A stretch of DNA of 64,000 bases from JBBDJB01 sp040880125 (GCA_040880125.1 JBBDJB010000048.1:15464-79463); one strand, 5' to 3'. Positions 16,513 through 25,795 are shown, counted from the stretch's first letter. Notes: a model not told the origin generated them from the sequence alone. Made by a program: numbers and translations.

Positions 16513-17004
16513 CTAGTCCCTTTCGTTCACGGCCAGGTGAAGCCGGACGCCTTCGACTTGCGAGGCCGCCTTCATTACTTCGGCCACATTCCGATGTGGC
16601 AGGTGGCGCTCCGCCTTGATGAGCACGTTGGCGCGACCGGCCGCCATCCCTTGCCGTACCACACGGGTGATCGCTTCCCGCCGGGCGTCCGCATCGTCAG
16701 AGAGGCGCGCATCGGCATCGACACCATCGGCGGCATAGACGGACGCCGCGTCCACGCCGCCGCTGACCAGTGTGAAGACGATTGAATCCTGCTCGCTCAC
16801 CGCGCCGCCGAACCGCGCGGTGGGCAGCTCCACGCTGGACTGCCGGGTCATCGTGGTGGTTACGAGGAAGAAGATCAACAGCAGGAACGTGACATCGATC
16901 ATCGGCGTGATGTCCAGGTCGAGCTCGTCCTGCCGGTTGCGGCGAGGCACCAGCAGGTCCTCGTCGTCCATTGCCAGTGGGCGTCGCAGTGCCTGGTCAG
17001 CCAT
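16513..17004 (-). CDS. exbD: ExbD/TolR family proton-channel subunit
   Basis: This 163-residue protein has an N-terminal cytosolic tail, then the ExbD signature DLDITPMIDVTFLLLIFFLV with the essential Asp37. The periplasmic domain ends in AERHLPHRNVAEVMKAASQ, typical of ExbD/TolR. Together with ExbB it would convert the proton-motive force into work at the envelope. Its start overlaps the exbB stop by 8 bp (17004 against 16997), a sign of stoichiometric coupling. Confidence 0.93.
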   Translation of the reverse strand: MADQALRRPLAMDDEDLLVPRRNRQDELDLDITPMIDVTFLLLIFFLVTTTMTRQSSVELPTARFGGAVSEQDSIVFTLVSGGVDAASVYAADGVDADARLSDDADARREAITRVVRQGMAAGRANVLIKAERHLPHRNVAEVMKAASQVEGVRLHLAVNERD

Positions 17005-17650
17005 GGAAGGCCTCCCGCCGCCTCGCCGGCAACACGGCCTGCAGCGAATGCAGCAATTCGGCGACGCCAGCGCTGACCGATTCCTCCAGTTTCCGCAGGC
17101 GGACGCTAATGGCGGCCGAACAAAGCACCAGCGGAATGGCGATCCCCAGGCCGCAGGCGGTCGTGATCAGGGCGAAGCCGATGTCCTCGGCCATCCGCTG
17201 GGGATCGACGTCGCTCCCGCTGGCCAGATTGGTGAACGCCCCCATCATGCCCATCACCGTCCCTAGCAGTCCGACCATGGGCGCGGCTTTGACAATGGTG
17301 GAAACCCAACTGAGGCGATAGTCCAGATCGGTCAACACCTCTCGCTGAAACCGGTCGGCCACCTGGCGTCGCAGCGCAGTCTGATCCAGATCACGCCGCG
17401 AGATGGCATACGCCGCCAACTGGGGCATGGCTCGGCGATCGCCGCTGCAGTACTCCTCCGCGCCGGACCAGTCGCCGGCACGCACGCGCCGATCCATTTG
17501 CTCAAGAAATTCCGTATGGTGCTCGTCCGATCGAAAGCGCACCAGCGATACGCGCCGCCAGGCAATCACGGCGCAGTAGGCCCCCCAGGCCGCCAGCATC
17601 GCCAGCAGGGTGTAAACCACTACTTCAATCACGTCGAACAGTCGGTCCAT
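16997..17650 (-). CDS. exbB: MotA/TolQ/ExbB family proton channel
   Basis: This 217-residue protein has three TM helices: residues 7-30, then a cytosolic region, then AAPMVGLLGTVMGMMGAF and GFALITTACGLGIAIPLVL, the diagnostic ExbB/TolQ channel segments. It is the pentameric partner for the ExbD dimers encoded immediately downstream. No tonB or TonB-dependent receptor gene is in the window, so the energised partner is unknown. The one-TM protein encoded 49 bp upstream is a candidate. Confidence 0.93.
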   Translation of the reverse strand: MDRLFDVIEVVVYTLLAMLAAWGAYCAVIAWRRVSLVRFRSDEHHTEFLEQMDRRVRAGDWSGAEEYCSGDRRAMPQLAAYAISRRDLDQTALRRQVADRFQREVLTDLDYRLSWVSTIVKAAPMVGLLGTVMGMMGAFTNLASGSDVDPQRMAEDIGFALITTACGLGIAIPLVLCSAAISVRLRKLEESVSAGVAELLHSLQAVLPARRREAFHG

Positions 17651-17699
17651 GAATTATCCTCTATAAGCGACACTTATCACGCGCGGTCGCCCGGGCCGC

Positions 17700-18593
17700 C
17701 TACCGGTGCTGTTGTTCGATGACATAAAACTCGTAGCCGCCTCCCGCGCGGCGAACGCCGAACACGGTCTTGCGGATGGTTTCGATATCGCGCGGGCCGG
17801 CGTGTTGCTGCTCCACTTGCGCGAGCTGCGCTTCCACTTCCGGCGGATAGAACTGCAGGATGTCACGTCCTTCCGAGAGGATGCCGGCCCGCTGCAACAG
17901 CTCGCGATCGGCCTCCTTCAGCGATCCGGTCCGCCAGGCCATGTACAGCCGGTCCTCCGCCGACGGCGGTCCGGTCCGTTTCGCGGGCTGAGGCTGCGAA
18001 ACGTCATAGGCATAGTGGACGAGATCATCGCTGCCCAGGACTGCCAATTCGATGTTGAAGTAGTCGAGTTGTTGGGCGTACTGAACCAACGTGCCGCCGT
18101 CGAAGCGAATCTCCCAGCGCGTCGCACGGCCTTCGCCAGCGCCCTGGCCACCTTCCGGTCCGGCGCGGCGCGAGTCGCGACTGCCCGGCCCGCTCGCCAG
18201 CGCTTCCGCTTCGGTGGCCTCTTGGGCAAGGATCGCCTGCTGATCGCTGATCGCATCGGCGACGGCGCTGAGCGTGGAAGTCAACCGCGGCTCGAGCACC
18301 TCCGGCACGTCCTCGGCGCCAGGAGGCTCGATCTCTGGTGCCTCGCTCAAACCGCCTTCGCCCGACCCCAGCGACAGTTCTACGAGATCCACGGGCACCG
18401 GCGTGGGGGAACGAAACAGCCGACTGCTAAAATACACCACCAGCAGCCCCAGCACGACCACTCCGGCCAGGCCGAGCGCCGCCACCAGCGCACTGGAGAC
18501 GCGGTCGTACCAGGAGACGGCCAGACCGTCGCCACTGGCGGCCTGGGAATTTTGCGAGCTCGCCTCGTCACGTGCCACGCTTTGAACCATCAT
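17700..18593 (-). CDS. One-TM periplasmic protein, candidate TonB-analogue
   Basis: This 297-residue protein has a short N-terminal cytosolic segment, one TM helix (ALVAALGLAGVVVLGLLVVYF) and a Pro/Glu-rich stretch (SPTPVPVDLVELSLGSGEGG, APEIEPPGAEDVPEVLEPRL). A C-terminal region (WEIRFDGGTLVQYAQQLDYF to YEFYVIEQQHR) is probably globular. This topology (anchor, Pro/Glu spacer, small C-terminal domain) is that of TonB-like proteins, but there is no TonB sequence signature. The ATG at 18593 overlaps the upstream stop as ATGA, and exbB follows after 49 bp. Assignment as the ExbBD partner rests on position and topology only. Confidence 0.8.
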   Translation of the reverse strand: MMVQSVARDEASSQNSQAASGDGLAVSWYDRVSSALVAALGLAGVVVLGLLVVYFSSRLFRSPTPVPVDLVELSLGSGEGGLSEAPEIEPPGAEDVPEVLEPRLTSTLSAVADAISDQQAILAQEATEAEALASGPGSRDSRRAGPEGGQGAGEGRATRWEIRFDGGTLVQYAQQLDYFNIELAVLGSDDLVHYAYDVSQPQPAKRTGPPSAEDRLYMAWRTGSLKEADRELLQRAGILSEGRDILQFYPPEVEAQLAQVEQQHAGPRDIETIRKTVFGVRRAGGGYEFYVIEQQHR

Positions 18594-20263
18594 TCGTCTA
18601 GGTCGGCATGCGGGCGAATCGTACGATACCACTGTCGCCAGCGCGGGATCGCGCTGCGGCGGCCCGCCTCATCCGGCTGCTCGGGAAAGCCCACGCCCTC
18701 GAATTTACGACTGATGAACCGGAGCCCCTCGTCCGCGGTCCGGGCGACACGCCAATCGGGATCCGTTAGCGCGAAAAGTAGCACCGGCACATTGTTTAAA
18801 TCTCGCGTGGAGGCCAACCCGCGCACCGCCAGTACCCGCTCGTTTGGCTCTCCCTGACGCACGATCGCTTTAAGCTTCTCCAGGTCCTCGTTGCGCGGGT
18901 CTTCCTTGCTACTGAGGGACAAAGGCGGCGGATTGTTCAAGAGATAGGTGAGGTTGTCCTGCCCCGGCCCCGATAGCGTCGATAGCAATTCCTGGATCGA
19001 GGCGCCGTCGCTTGACTTGACCACCCGGCCCCCACGAATCTGGGCGCCTTCCAATTGCGAGGGTAGGCCACGGCCGCCGGTGAGCCAGCCTTCGCCGAAC
19101 CCCTCGCCCGCGGTGACGCGCTTTTTGGTAGAGCGGATCAAGAACAATACGCCGAAGGCCGTGTCGGGCACCGGGCCGCAGTCGAACGACCAGGCTCCGT
19201 CGCGCCGCTGACTGCGAGCGAGGTACGTGTACCCGTCGCGGTACCAGCTCGGGTCGGGTGGGCTGTATCCTTCACTGACTTCCCGAAAGCTCATGTAGCG
19301 TTCCAGCGCGTACAAGTAATAGATGGGATAGCGACTGGGACTGATCGTGTAGTTTTCCTCAAACCAGCGATTGCCGCGCAGCACGGCCTCCTTCAAGGTG
19401 TCCTGGTCGACGCGCGTCGAGCGAGGCGACTCCTCCGGGCGCTGACGGTACGGCTTCAGGGCTGGCGGAAGATCGGTGCGTTGGGGTTGCAGCCGGGGCA
19501 TGATCTTCAGCATGTCCGAGCAGATCAGCACGCTCCCCAGTCCCGCGGCGGCCAGCGAGGGCCGGACCTCGGTCTGCTCGACCAATTGGAAGTTGCCGGG
19601 ATCCTCGCCCTGATAACCCCAGGCGCCGCTGGGGTCCTGCGTGCGCAGCAGCCAGTTGCAGACGCGGGCCACGCGCTCGTCGGGCACGTCGAACCCGGCT
19701 CGCCGAGCTTCCCACATGCTCAGCACGCCGTACTGCGTCATCGACGTGTCGCCGGTAATGTATTCGGGATAGCCCCAAGCGCCGTGGCTCTTTTGCGTGG
19801 CGGACATCAGGGCGACGAGCCGCTGAATCGTCGCCGCGTGTTGCTGCGGACCAAGTTCGCATAGAAAGATGATCGCCAGCGGAACGCTGTACACGTCCTC
19901 GAAATCCATGGCGCTGGCCTTCCCTCGGGAGGCCAGCTCGGACTGCTCGACGGCGGCAAGGACCTGGGGGTGGGAATCCGCTGCGCCGGTTTTGATGAGC
20001 GACATCGCCACCAGCGCGCGTGCCCCCAGCCGCTGATCGCTCGACGTTTCAAGAAACTCAAGCCCCCGCGATACCAGCCGCTGAACCTGCGGGCTCTCGG
20101 GGGTCACCGCCGCGAGCGGCCGACACGTCATCACAATGCAGGGCAGGGCGGCCGCCCAAACGAACACACATCGCGCACCGCCGCGAAGCCCCGCCGCGGC
20201 GCACTCTCGAAGCGCCGCGCAAGCACGCAATATGAGGAGAGTACGCGAAGTTACGCGTCGCAT
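18590..20263 (-). CDS. Secreted squalene-cyclase-like (prenyltransferase repeat) protein with HEAT-like end
   Basis: This 557-residue protein starts at the ATG at 20263 with an exported leader (VFVWAAALPCIVMTCRPLAA). Repeats with the QxxxGAW pattern are visible (TQKSHGAWGYPEY, TQDPSGAWGYQGE, SQRRDGAWSFDCG), giving an alpha/alpha toroid like squalene-hopene cyclase. The catalytic DXDD cyclase motif was not seen, so a binding or scaffold role is more likely than terpene cyclisation. The last 80 residues look like HEAT repeats (RVLAVRGLASTRDLNNVPVL, ALTDPDWRVARTADEGLRFI). It heads the ExbBD cluster. Confidence 0.85.
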   Translation of the reverse strand: MRRVTSRTLLILRACAALRECAAAGLRGGARCVFVWAAALPCIVMTCRPLAAVTPESPQVQRLVSRGLEFLETSSDQRLGARALVAMSLIKTGAADSHPQVLAAVEQSELASRGKASAMDFEDVYSVPLAIIFLCELGPQQHAATIQRLVALMSATQKSHGAWGYPEYITGDTSMTQYGVLSMWEARRAGFDVPDERVARVCNWLLRTQDPSGAWGYQGEDPGNFQLVEQTEVRPSLAAAGLGSVLICSDMLKIMPRLQPQRTDLPPALKPYRQRPEESPRSTRVDQDTLKEAVLRGNRWFEENYTISPSRYPIYYLYALERYMSFREVSEGYSPPDPSWYRDGYTYLARSQRRDGAWSFDCGPVPDTAFGVLFLIRSTKKRVTAGEGFGEGWLTGGRGLPSQLEGAQIRGGRVVKSSDGASIQELLSTLSGPGQDNLTYLLNNPPPLSLSSKEDPRNEDLEKLKAIVRQGEPNERVLAVRGLASTRDLNNVPVLLFALTDPDWRVARTADEGLRFISRKFEGVGFPEQPDEAGRRSAIPRWRQWYRTIRPHADLDE

Positions 20264-20580
20264 ACTGGCGTTCTCTTTCCGATCCGCGGCGGCCGAAAAG
20301 GCCCGCCATCGACGGATCGTCGCCGTTGCGGCCTCGAAGGGGAAAATAAGACGCGAGGCTCTGTTCCGAAGCTTGAGCTTATCTGCCGCCGACAGTGGTG
20401 TCAAGCACTGCCCATCGTCGGAAGTGCTTGCCACGCCGAGGTTTGGCGCGGACGCAGCCTTCATGATGGCCAGCCGACGCGATTGATCCGCGCGCTCAGC
20501 GCGGAGCGACGTTGAATGAGGTTCTTCCCGCGAGGACCGTCTCGCGATTCTGACCTCGCGCGCCCCGAGATGACGCGACG
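20264..20580. other. Intergenic region upstream of the envelope cluster
   Basis: These 317 bases lie between the POT transporter stop and the start of the squalene-cyclase-like gene, and presumably carry the promoter of the whole minus-strand cluster. No clear -35/-10 pair, repeat or small gene could be supported. Open frames crossing it are Arg/Ala-rich and not protein-like. Confidence 0.5.
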
Positions 20581-21954
20581 CTAGTCGTCCAAGTATTCGT
20601 CCTCGCCCTGGATGTACGTCATCCCGCGGTAGAAGCGCGCAAACAACGGAAAGAACAGAGCGGTGAATAGCATCAGACCGGTGAAGAACCAGTAATAAGC
20701 CGGCCCCTGCAGCCGGCTGACGCCCTGATCGGTTTGGATCACCATGTTGATCCCGGCCGTGAATGCGTTGCCCACGGCCATCGACAGCAGATAGAACGAC
20801 ATGATGAATGACTTCATCGTCGTCGGCGCCTGCGTGTAGGCGAACTCCAGCGCGGTGATCGAAATCATCACTTCCGCCGCGGTGATCAGCACGAAGGCCA
20901 GCACCTGCCATAAGAAATAGGGCGTGTGGCCGGCAGTGATCCATTCTTCCACGATCGACACCACGGCGAACGCCGCCGCCGCCAGAAAGAAGCCGATGCC
21001 GATCTTCCGCAGCGGCGTGAGCGGAAAAAAGCGGTCGATCGCCGGATAGATCACGTACGAGAACAGCGGAATGAACAACAGGATAAGGATCGGGTTGATC
21101 GCCTGGACCTGCGACGGTAGCAGTGTGCGTGTATTGCCTTCCAGGTCGACCACGTCGAGGTTCATGTTTTTGAGCTGTAATACCCAGGATGAACCGGTCT
21201 GATCGTAGAGCGCCCAAAAGACGGCCACGATCAGGTACAGCGGCACCAGGTTCATGATCGCACTGCGGCCGTGCGGCGAGAGCGCCTCGCGGAGCGCACT
21301 CTGGCCGGCCGGCGGCACGTGCACGAACTTGTGCCGGCCCATCCAGAACACAAATGTGGCGATGGCCATCAACACACCCGGCACGCCGAACGCCCAGGCG
21401 GGGCCGAAGCCTTCCTTCTCCAGCAACACGGGTGTCAACAACGTCGAGATAAAGGACCCGAAGTTAATAGAAAAATAGAACCAGGCGTAGACCTTCGGCA
21501 GCAGATGTTGATTTAACCTGCCGAACTGATCGCCGACATGCGCGGAGACGCAGGGTTTGATTCCTCCCGACCCCAGAGCGATGAGAAATAGTCCCGTAGT
21601 CAGCCCGATCCGCGTCTCGTCAATCGCCAAGGCGGCGTGCCCCAGACAGTAGACGATCGACAGCATCATGATCGTGCGATACTTGCCCAGCAGCGTATCG
21701 GCGAGGATCGAGCCCAGCAGCGGAAAGAGGTACACCGCGGTCGAGAAAGTGTGATAGGCGGCGGTCGCTTGGGCATCGGACATGACCTCCAGCGATCCGT
21801 CGCGGCCCAGCAGATGCTCGGTCATGAAGACCACCAAGATGGCCCGCATCCCGTAAAAGCTGAATCGCTCGGCCGCTTCGTTGCCGATGATGTAGCCAAT
21901 GCCGCTGGGCAGCCCCGTCGTCGGAGTGGGCACGGTGCGGTACGCGGTGCTCAT
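20581..21954 (-). CDS. POT-family proton-coupled peptide transporter
   Basis: This 457-residue polytopic membrane protein of the POT/PTR (MFS) family imports di- and tripeptides with protons. The start at 21954 gives MSTAYRTVPT, followed by the ExxERFxYY-type signature NEAAERFSFYGMRAIL in TM1. Later segments typical of the family are FPLLGSILADTLLGKYRTIM, GSGGIKPCVSAHVGDQF, FYFSINFGSFIST and ITALEFAYTQAPTTMKSFIM. Twelve to fourteen TM helices are expected. It is transcribed in the same direction as the downstream envelope cluster but separated by 317 bp, so it is probably an independent unit. Confidence 0.93.
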   Translation of the reverse strand: MSTAYRTVPTPTTGLPSGIGYIIGNEAAERFSFYGMRAILVVFMTEHLLGRDGSLEVMSDAQATAAYHTFSTAVYLFPLLGSILADTLLGKYRTIMMLSIVYCLGHAALAIDETRIGLTTGLFLIALGSGGIKPCVSAHVGDQFGRLNQHLLPKVYAWFYFSINFGSFISTLLTPVLLEKEGFGPAWAFGVPGVLMAIATFVFWMGRHKFVHVPPAGQSALREALSPHGRSAIMNLVPLYLIVAVFWALYDQTGSSWVLQLKNMNLDVVDLEGNTRTLLPSQVQAINPILILLFIPLFSYVIYPAIDRFFPLTPLRKIGIGFFLAAAAFAVVSIVEEWITAGHTPYFLWQVLAFVLITAAEVMISITALEFAYTQAPTTMKSFIMSFYLLSMAVGNAFTAGINMVIQTDQGVSRLQGPAYYWFFTGLMLFTALFFPLFARFYRGMTYIQGEDEYLDD

Positions 21955-22130
21955 GGCGATCTCGCAAGGTCGGCAATATGGGGATTGCCGCGCGACGCAG
22001 GCGGCCGTTTCATGGGAGGCGGCATGCGCGTCGTGCAAGCGCGGAGCGGCCATTGTACGCGCTGAGGGGAAAGCGCCATAGCGGTTTGACGCGGCTACAA
22101 AACCGCCCGGTGGCAGAAAACTTCCTGTAT

Positions 22131-22221
22131 CTGAATTCGTGAGAATTCAGTTACCCCGGATTCGGCTGAACTCTCACGAGTCCAGCTACCAGGCGGGGCG
22201 ATAGACGTTCCTGACTGTGCG
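22131..22221. repeat. Dispersed intergenic repeat, modules A and B (copy 1)
   Basis: Module A is a pair of small palindromes, CTGAATTCGTGAGAATTCAG at 22131-22150 and CTGAACTCTCACGAGTCCAG at 22166-22185. Module B follows at 22199-22221 as a variant of CACAGACGTTCCTGTCTGTG. Eight further loci in the window carry one or both modules, always between genes. Confidence 0.8.
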
Positions 22222-22232
22222 AAACAGCCTAA

Positions 22233-22380
22233 CAGCCTGTTGATTTTTCCAACAGGCTGCTGCATCACACGGAAGTGATGCCAAAATGACGACGAAGTCG
22301 TTACTTTTGCGAGCCGTGAGGAGCTTGCTCCGAACCTGGCGAGGTTGAAAAGCGCCACGACGGCGTTTTTCAACAGCCTG
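22233..22380. mobile_element. 147-bp MITE-like repeat, copy 1
   Basis: It starts CAGCCTGTTGATTTTTCC and ends GTTTTTCAACAGCCTG, so its ends form an inverted repeat. It contains the shared core ATCACACGGAAGTGATGCC and GAGCCGTGAGGAGCTTGCTC. A second copy in the same orientation lies at 25562-25707, on the other side of the kinase gene. It has no coding capacity; it could be mobilised in trans by an unlinked transposase. Confidence 0.75.
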
Positions 22381-22388
22381 CCGAGCCG

Positions 22389-25328
22389 CTACGACCGCGG
22401 CTCACGCGCGAGCCGGTTGGACGGCGCGACGAGCCCGGGAAGATCATCCGTTCGAAAGCCGACGCTCCGCCCGTCGCTGGCTCCCGTCGAGGCGGGATTG
22501 TCGGCAGCTTGTTTCAAGAGATAGTCCGCAGGCGCGTGCTGGTGCATGGGATGCCCCTGCGGTGGAGCACTCCGCCATTGGACGCTGCTCGCCTTCGACA
22601 TCGTCTCGTCGCTCAGCCAGTGCGCCTGCCAGAGTTGGGCATCCATCCGCTGCGGGTCGTCATCCGAGCTGCTGTACAGCCACCAGAACAGCTCAATGCC
22701 ACCCTGGAAGTCGTAGTAGTTGTTATTGCCGCGCCAGGTCAGCTTCGAATCCTCGAAGCTTTGCTCACTGCTGCTGTAAACGTGCTCGATCAGGGCATCG
22801 CTCGGTTCCACGACAAATAAACTGTCGCGGCACGTCACGTCCAGCGGTACCTGCGGAGCGTCGGCCAGGTTGGTCACCAAAATCAGTCCACTGCGGGTGA
22901 TCGCGGTCACGTGTTGCAGTTCGACGCTTACTTCGCCCGCCAGCCGGGCCGAGGCGGGACCGCTGGTCAAGTGCAACAGCCGGTCGGTAATGGCTAACAG
23001 GCCGTTCTTCCACGTAAGGCTCAGCGGCTGCGACTCCTCGCTGAACACCAGTGCCGCGTCGCCCCGGGCGATGCAGTCATCCATGGTGATCCGCACCGCA
23101 GCCCGGGAGTCGGGTGGGTCATCGATCATCATCGACTCGCCGCCGGGGGCCGCAGTAACCTGGAACATCGCGGCCGCGGCCTGGCCGCCCTGCACCGCCG
23201 GTGGCGATACCACGGTCAACCAGCAGCTCTCCAGCTTGACCGACTCGGCCCCGCGCATCTCGATCAACGACCACCGCGAACCGAGGTTCGATTCGTCCGG
23301 CAACTCCAGCCGTAGATCAACATTGATCAGCGTTAACTCGCCGCCGATCAGGTTGATCGGGTTTTTGTCGACGGTGCCGCTGCGGGCCTCCGGCCTAAAG
23401 ACGATCTCCGGACGATAGAGTGCACCGGTCTGACGGTTTGCGCCGGCGCGGATCGTGACCCGCTGATTCATCAGCTTGATCGGTTCTTCCTCGCGCTGCC
23501 CATCGTAACGCAGCTCGATCACCTGGCCGCTTTTTGCTTCACTGCACGCGGCGCGCAGGCTATCATAGGCAATGGTCTCGTCGTCGGCGTCTACCACCAC
23601 GATCGCCGATCCGCGCGGGTCGCTTGCCGTGGTCGAGGGCCGATCGGGCGAATCGGTTGCCACCGGCGGGCGATTGCGGTCGATTCGTGCCGTTTCTGGG
23701 TCCGGCGGCACCGTAATGCCATACCCGGAGGTTGTACTGGCGGAAACCCCTGCCTCGCTCACCGGCAGGCGCAGGCTTTCGCCCTGGTTTCCGCGCAGCC
23801 GGCGCGTCATGGGGTTCGTCAACGCGACCGAGTCGGACGTGGCCGGCGCGGTGCTGCCTTCGCCGCCATTTTGTTGCGACGGGGAAAGTTCTAAAGTTTC
23901 GGTCCCTTCACCCGGCTGCCCGGGAGCCGGCGGAGAGCCCTGCAGATCGGACGGCACGGCTGCATCTGCGTCGTTGGAGTCGGCTTGTTCGATCGGGGAG
24001 GACGGCGCCGCCACCGAAGTGATCGGCGGAAGCTCCGCCACGGACGGTGCGTCGAACCAATATCGATCGAGCACGATCACCGCGACCGCCAACAACAGCG
24101 CCGGCACCATCCACGGAAGATGCCCTCGAATAAACGACGAAGCATCCTCCTGTTGCGTCACCCAGAGGGTATTCTCGCTCGAGGGCAGCGCGATTCCCAG
24201 GCGCTCGGACAGCCACAAAAACTCGGCGATCACCTCCTGCGGCGTCTGGTACCGGTCGTCCGGCGACTTGGCGAGCATCCTCGCGGCCACCCGGCTAACC
24301 TCCTCGGGCAGTTCAGGCCGGAAGTCGCGCGGGTCGGGCGCGTTGTCTCCCTGGTGTTGGAGGAGCTTTTGCAGAACGGTTCCCTCGGGAAACGGCGGCT
24401 GCCCGGTCAGCATGTAAAACAACGTGCAGCCCAACGAATAGATGTCGCTGCGCACGTCGGCGCTGCGGGGATCGCGGGCCTGCTCGGGCGAGATGTAGTC
24501 GAAGGTTCCGAGCGTTACGCCGCTGGCCGTTAGGTCCGCCTGCGTTCGGTCAACCTGATAAAGACGCGCCAGGCCCATATCGACCAGCTTTGCACGCCCC
24601 CGCGGCGTGATCAGCACGTTTGAAGGCTTGATGTCGCGATGCACGACGTCGCGCTCGGATGCGTGCGCGAGCGCCTGGCAGATCTGCATCGTGTAGTTGA
24701 TTGCATCGGCGAGCGACAGCGGTCCATGCTGATCGACCAGTTCGCGAATGTTAATCCCGTCGATAAACTCGAACACGATGTAGTGGACGCCGCGATCTTC
24801 GCCCACGTAGTAGACGCGAGCGATGTTCTCGTGATCGAGCCGCGCCGCCGATTGGGCCTCGTTCTTGAAGCGCCGCTGCGTCTCGTCGTCGGCCGACTGG
24901 TCAGTGGCCAGCACCTTCACCGCGACGGTGCGGTCGAGCATGGTGTCCAGCGCGCGAAATACGGCGCCCATGCCGCCGCCACCGATGAACCCCTGAAGCT
25001 GAAAATGACCCAGCCGCTCGCCTTCGAGAATGCGGGCAAGCTCCAGCGGGTGATAGCGGCGGGCCGCCGACTCCATCGGCGGCGAACTGGAGATGATCGT
25101 TCGATCCGACTCCTGGACAAATGGATCGCCGGCGTCGTCCCGCTGCGGCGGCTCGCTCAAATCGTTCTCGGACTGGGCCGCAATGCGATCCGCCGCGTCC
25201 TCGGAGGGAGCTTCCGCGGCAGCGTCCCTCTGCGATGCCGACTGGCCAGGACCGTCGACGTGGTCACCATCGGACTGCGCATGGTCCTCGGCCGCGCGCG
25301 GCCGGCTTGTGGAGTCGGATTCACTCAT
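22389..25328 (-). CDS. Ser/Thr protein kinase with large extracytosolic beta-helix-like domain
   Basis: This 979-residue protein starts at the ATG at 25328 (MSESDSTSRP). A 100-residue acidic leader precedes the kinase domain: G-loop GGGGMG (116-121), Lys138, HRDIKPSN (230-237), DMG (250-252) instead of DFG, SPEQ at 280-283. One TM helix follows near 405-425 (WMVPALLLAVAVIVLDRYWF). A long Ser/Pro-rich linker leads to about 350 residues of repetitive beta strands (INLIGGELTLINVDLRLELP, SVKLESCWLTVVSPPAV), resembling parallel beta-helix proteins. It may couple an external ligand to phosphorylation. Two copies of a MITE-like repeat bracket the gene. Confidence 0.9.
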   Translation of the reverse strand: MSESDSTSRPRAAEDHAQSDGDHVDGPGQSASQRDAAAEAPSEDAADRIAAQSENDLSEPPQRDDAGDPFVQESDRTIISSSPPMESAARRYHPLELARILEGERLGHFQLQGFIGGGGMGAVFRALDTMLDRTVAVKVLATDQSADDETQRRFKNEAQSAARLDHENIARVYYVGEDRGVHYIVFEFIDGINIRELVDQHGPLSLADAINYTMQICQALAHASERDVVHRDIKPSNVLITPRGRAKLVDMGLARLYQVDRTQADLTASGVTLGTFDYISPEQARDPRSADVRSDIYSLGCTLFYMLTGQPPFPEGTVLQKLLQHQGDNAPDPRDFRPELPEEVSRVAARMLAKSPDDRYQTPQEVIAEFLWLSERLGIALPSSENTLWVTQQEDASSFIRGHLPWMVPALLLAVAVIVLDRYWFDAPSVAELPPITSVAAPSSPIEQADSNDADAAVPSDLQGSPPAPGQPGEGTETLELSPSQQNGGEGSTAPATSDSVALTNPMTRRLRGNQGESLRLPVSEAGVSASTTSGYGITVPPDPETARIDRNRPPVATDSPDRPSTTASDPRGSAIVVVDADDETIAYDSLRAACSEAKSGQVIELRYDGQREEEPIKLMNQRVTIRAGANRQTGALYRPEIVFRPEARSGTVDKNPINLIGGELTLINVDLRLELPDESNLGSRWSLIEMRGAESVKLESCWLTVVSPPAVQGGQAAAAMFQVTAAPGGESMMIDDPPDSRAAVRITMDDCIARGDAALVFSEESQPLSLTWKNGLLAITDRLLHLTSGPASARLAGEVSVELQHVTAITRSGLILVTNLADAPQVPLDVTCRDSLFVVEPSDALIEHVYSSSEQSFEDSKLTWRGNNNYYDFQGGIELFWWLYSSSDDDPQRMDAQLWQAHWLSDETMSKASSVQWRSAPPQGHPMHQHAPADYLLKQAADNPASTGASDGRSVGFRTDDLPGLVAPSNRLAREPRS

Positions 25329-25795
25329 CGGTTTGCCGCCGGCGACTCGTGACAATTACGAGCCCGGCCCGGCTTCGACGCTCCTTCCCGAAACGGCACG
25401 TCCATGCTGAAATTAGATCGAGCGGCGATTACCTGTCCGCATTTCCGGGGCGAATGCCCAAATCGACGTGAAGGTGCGTATCGACGACGCGCTAGATATG
25501 ATTTTAAATGCCTCGCGGCGCGGCGTCAAACTCTTGAAGCGCCCGTCTCCTAAAGGCTTAGCAGCCTGTTGATACTTCAACAGGCTGCTGCATCACACGG
25601 AAGTGATGCCAAAATGACGGCATAAGTCGTTATTTTGCGAGCCGTGAGGAGCTTGCTCCGAACCTCGCCGAGGTTGGAGAAAGCCGCGACGGCGTTTTTC
25701 AACAGGCCATTTGACCGGGCCGGTGCCACGGCTGCTCTCTCCGGCGTGTCCCGCCCGCACTTGTAACTGGAGAAGTTTCGCTTCCCGCTCTGGCT
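25329..25795. other. Intergenic region containing the second MITE-like repeat
   Basis: The 467 bases between the kinase start and the flavin reductase stop contain the repeat at 25562-25707. The first 230 bases after 25328 are the likely promoter region of the kinase gene; no clear motif was identified. No protein-coding signal was seen. Confidence 0.5.
25562..25707. mobile_element. 147-bp MITE-like repeat, copy 2
   Basis: Same orientation as copy 1 at 22233-22380 and alike at most positions, with CAGCCTGTTGATACTTCAAC at the left end and GTTTTTCAACAGG at the right end. It shares the core ATCACACGGAAGTGATGCC and GAGCCGTGAGGAGCTTGCTC. No coding capacity. Confidence 0.75.

Larger units (their letters stand above)
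21955..22388. other. Intergenic region filled by two kinds of dispersed repeat
   Basis: Between the kinase stop and the POT start lie a copy of the A+B palindromic modules (22131-22221) and a 148-bp MITE-like repeat (22233-22380). The repeats occupy nearly all of the interval, so any promoter for the POT gene must lie in or beside them. Confidence 0.6.

Noticed and set aside
20264..20580. Possible small genes in the gap before the envelope cluster
   Set aside because: Only short Arg/Ala-rich overlapping frames without ribosome-binding sites.
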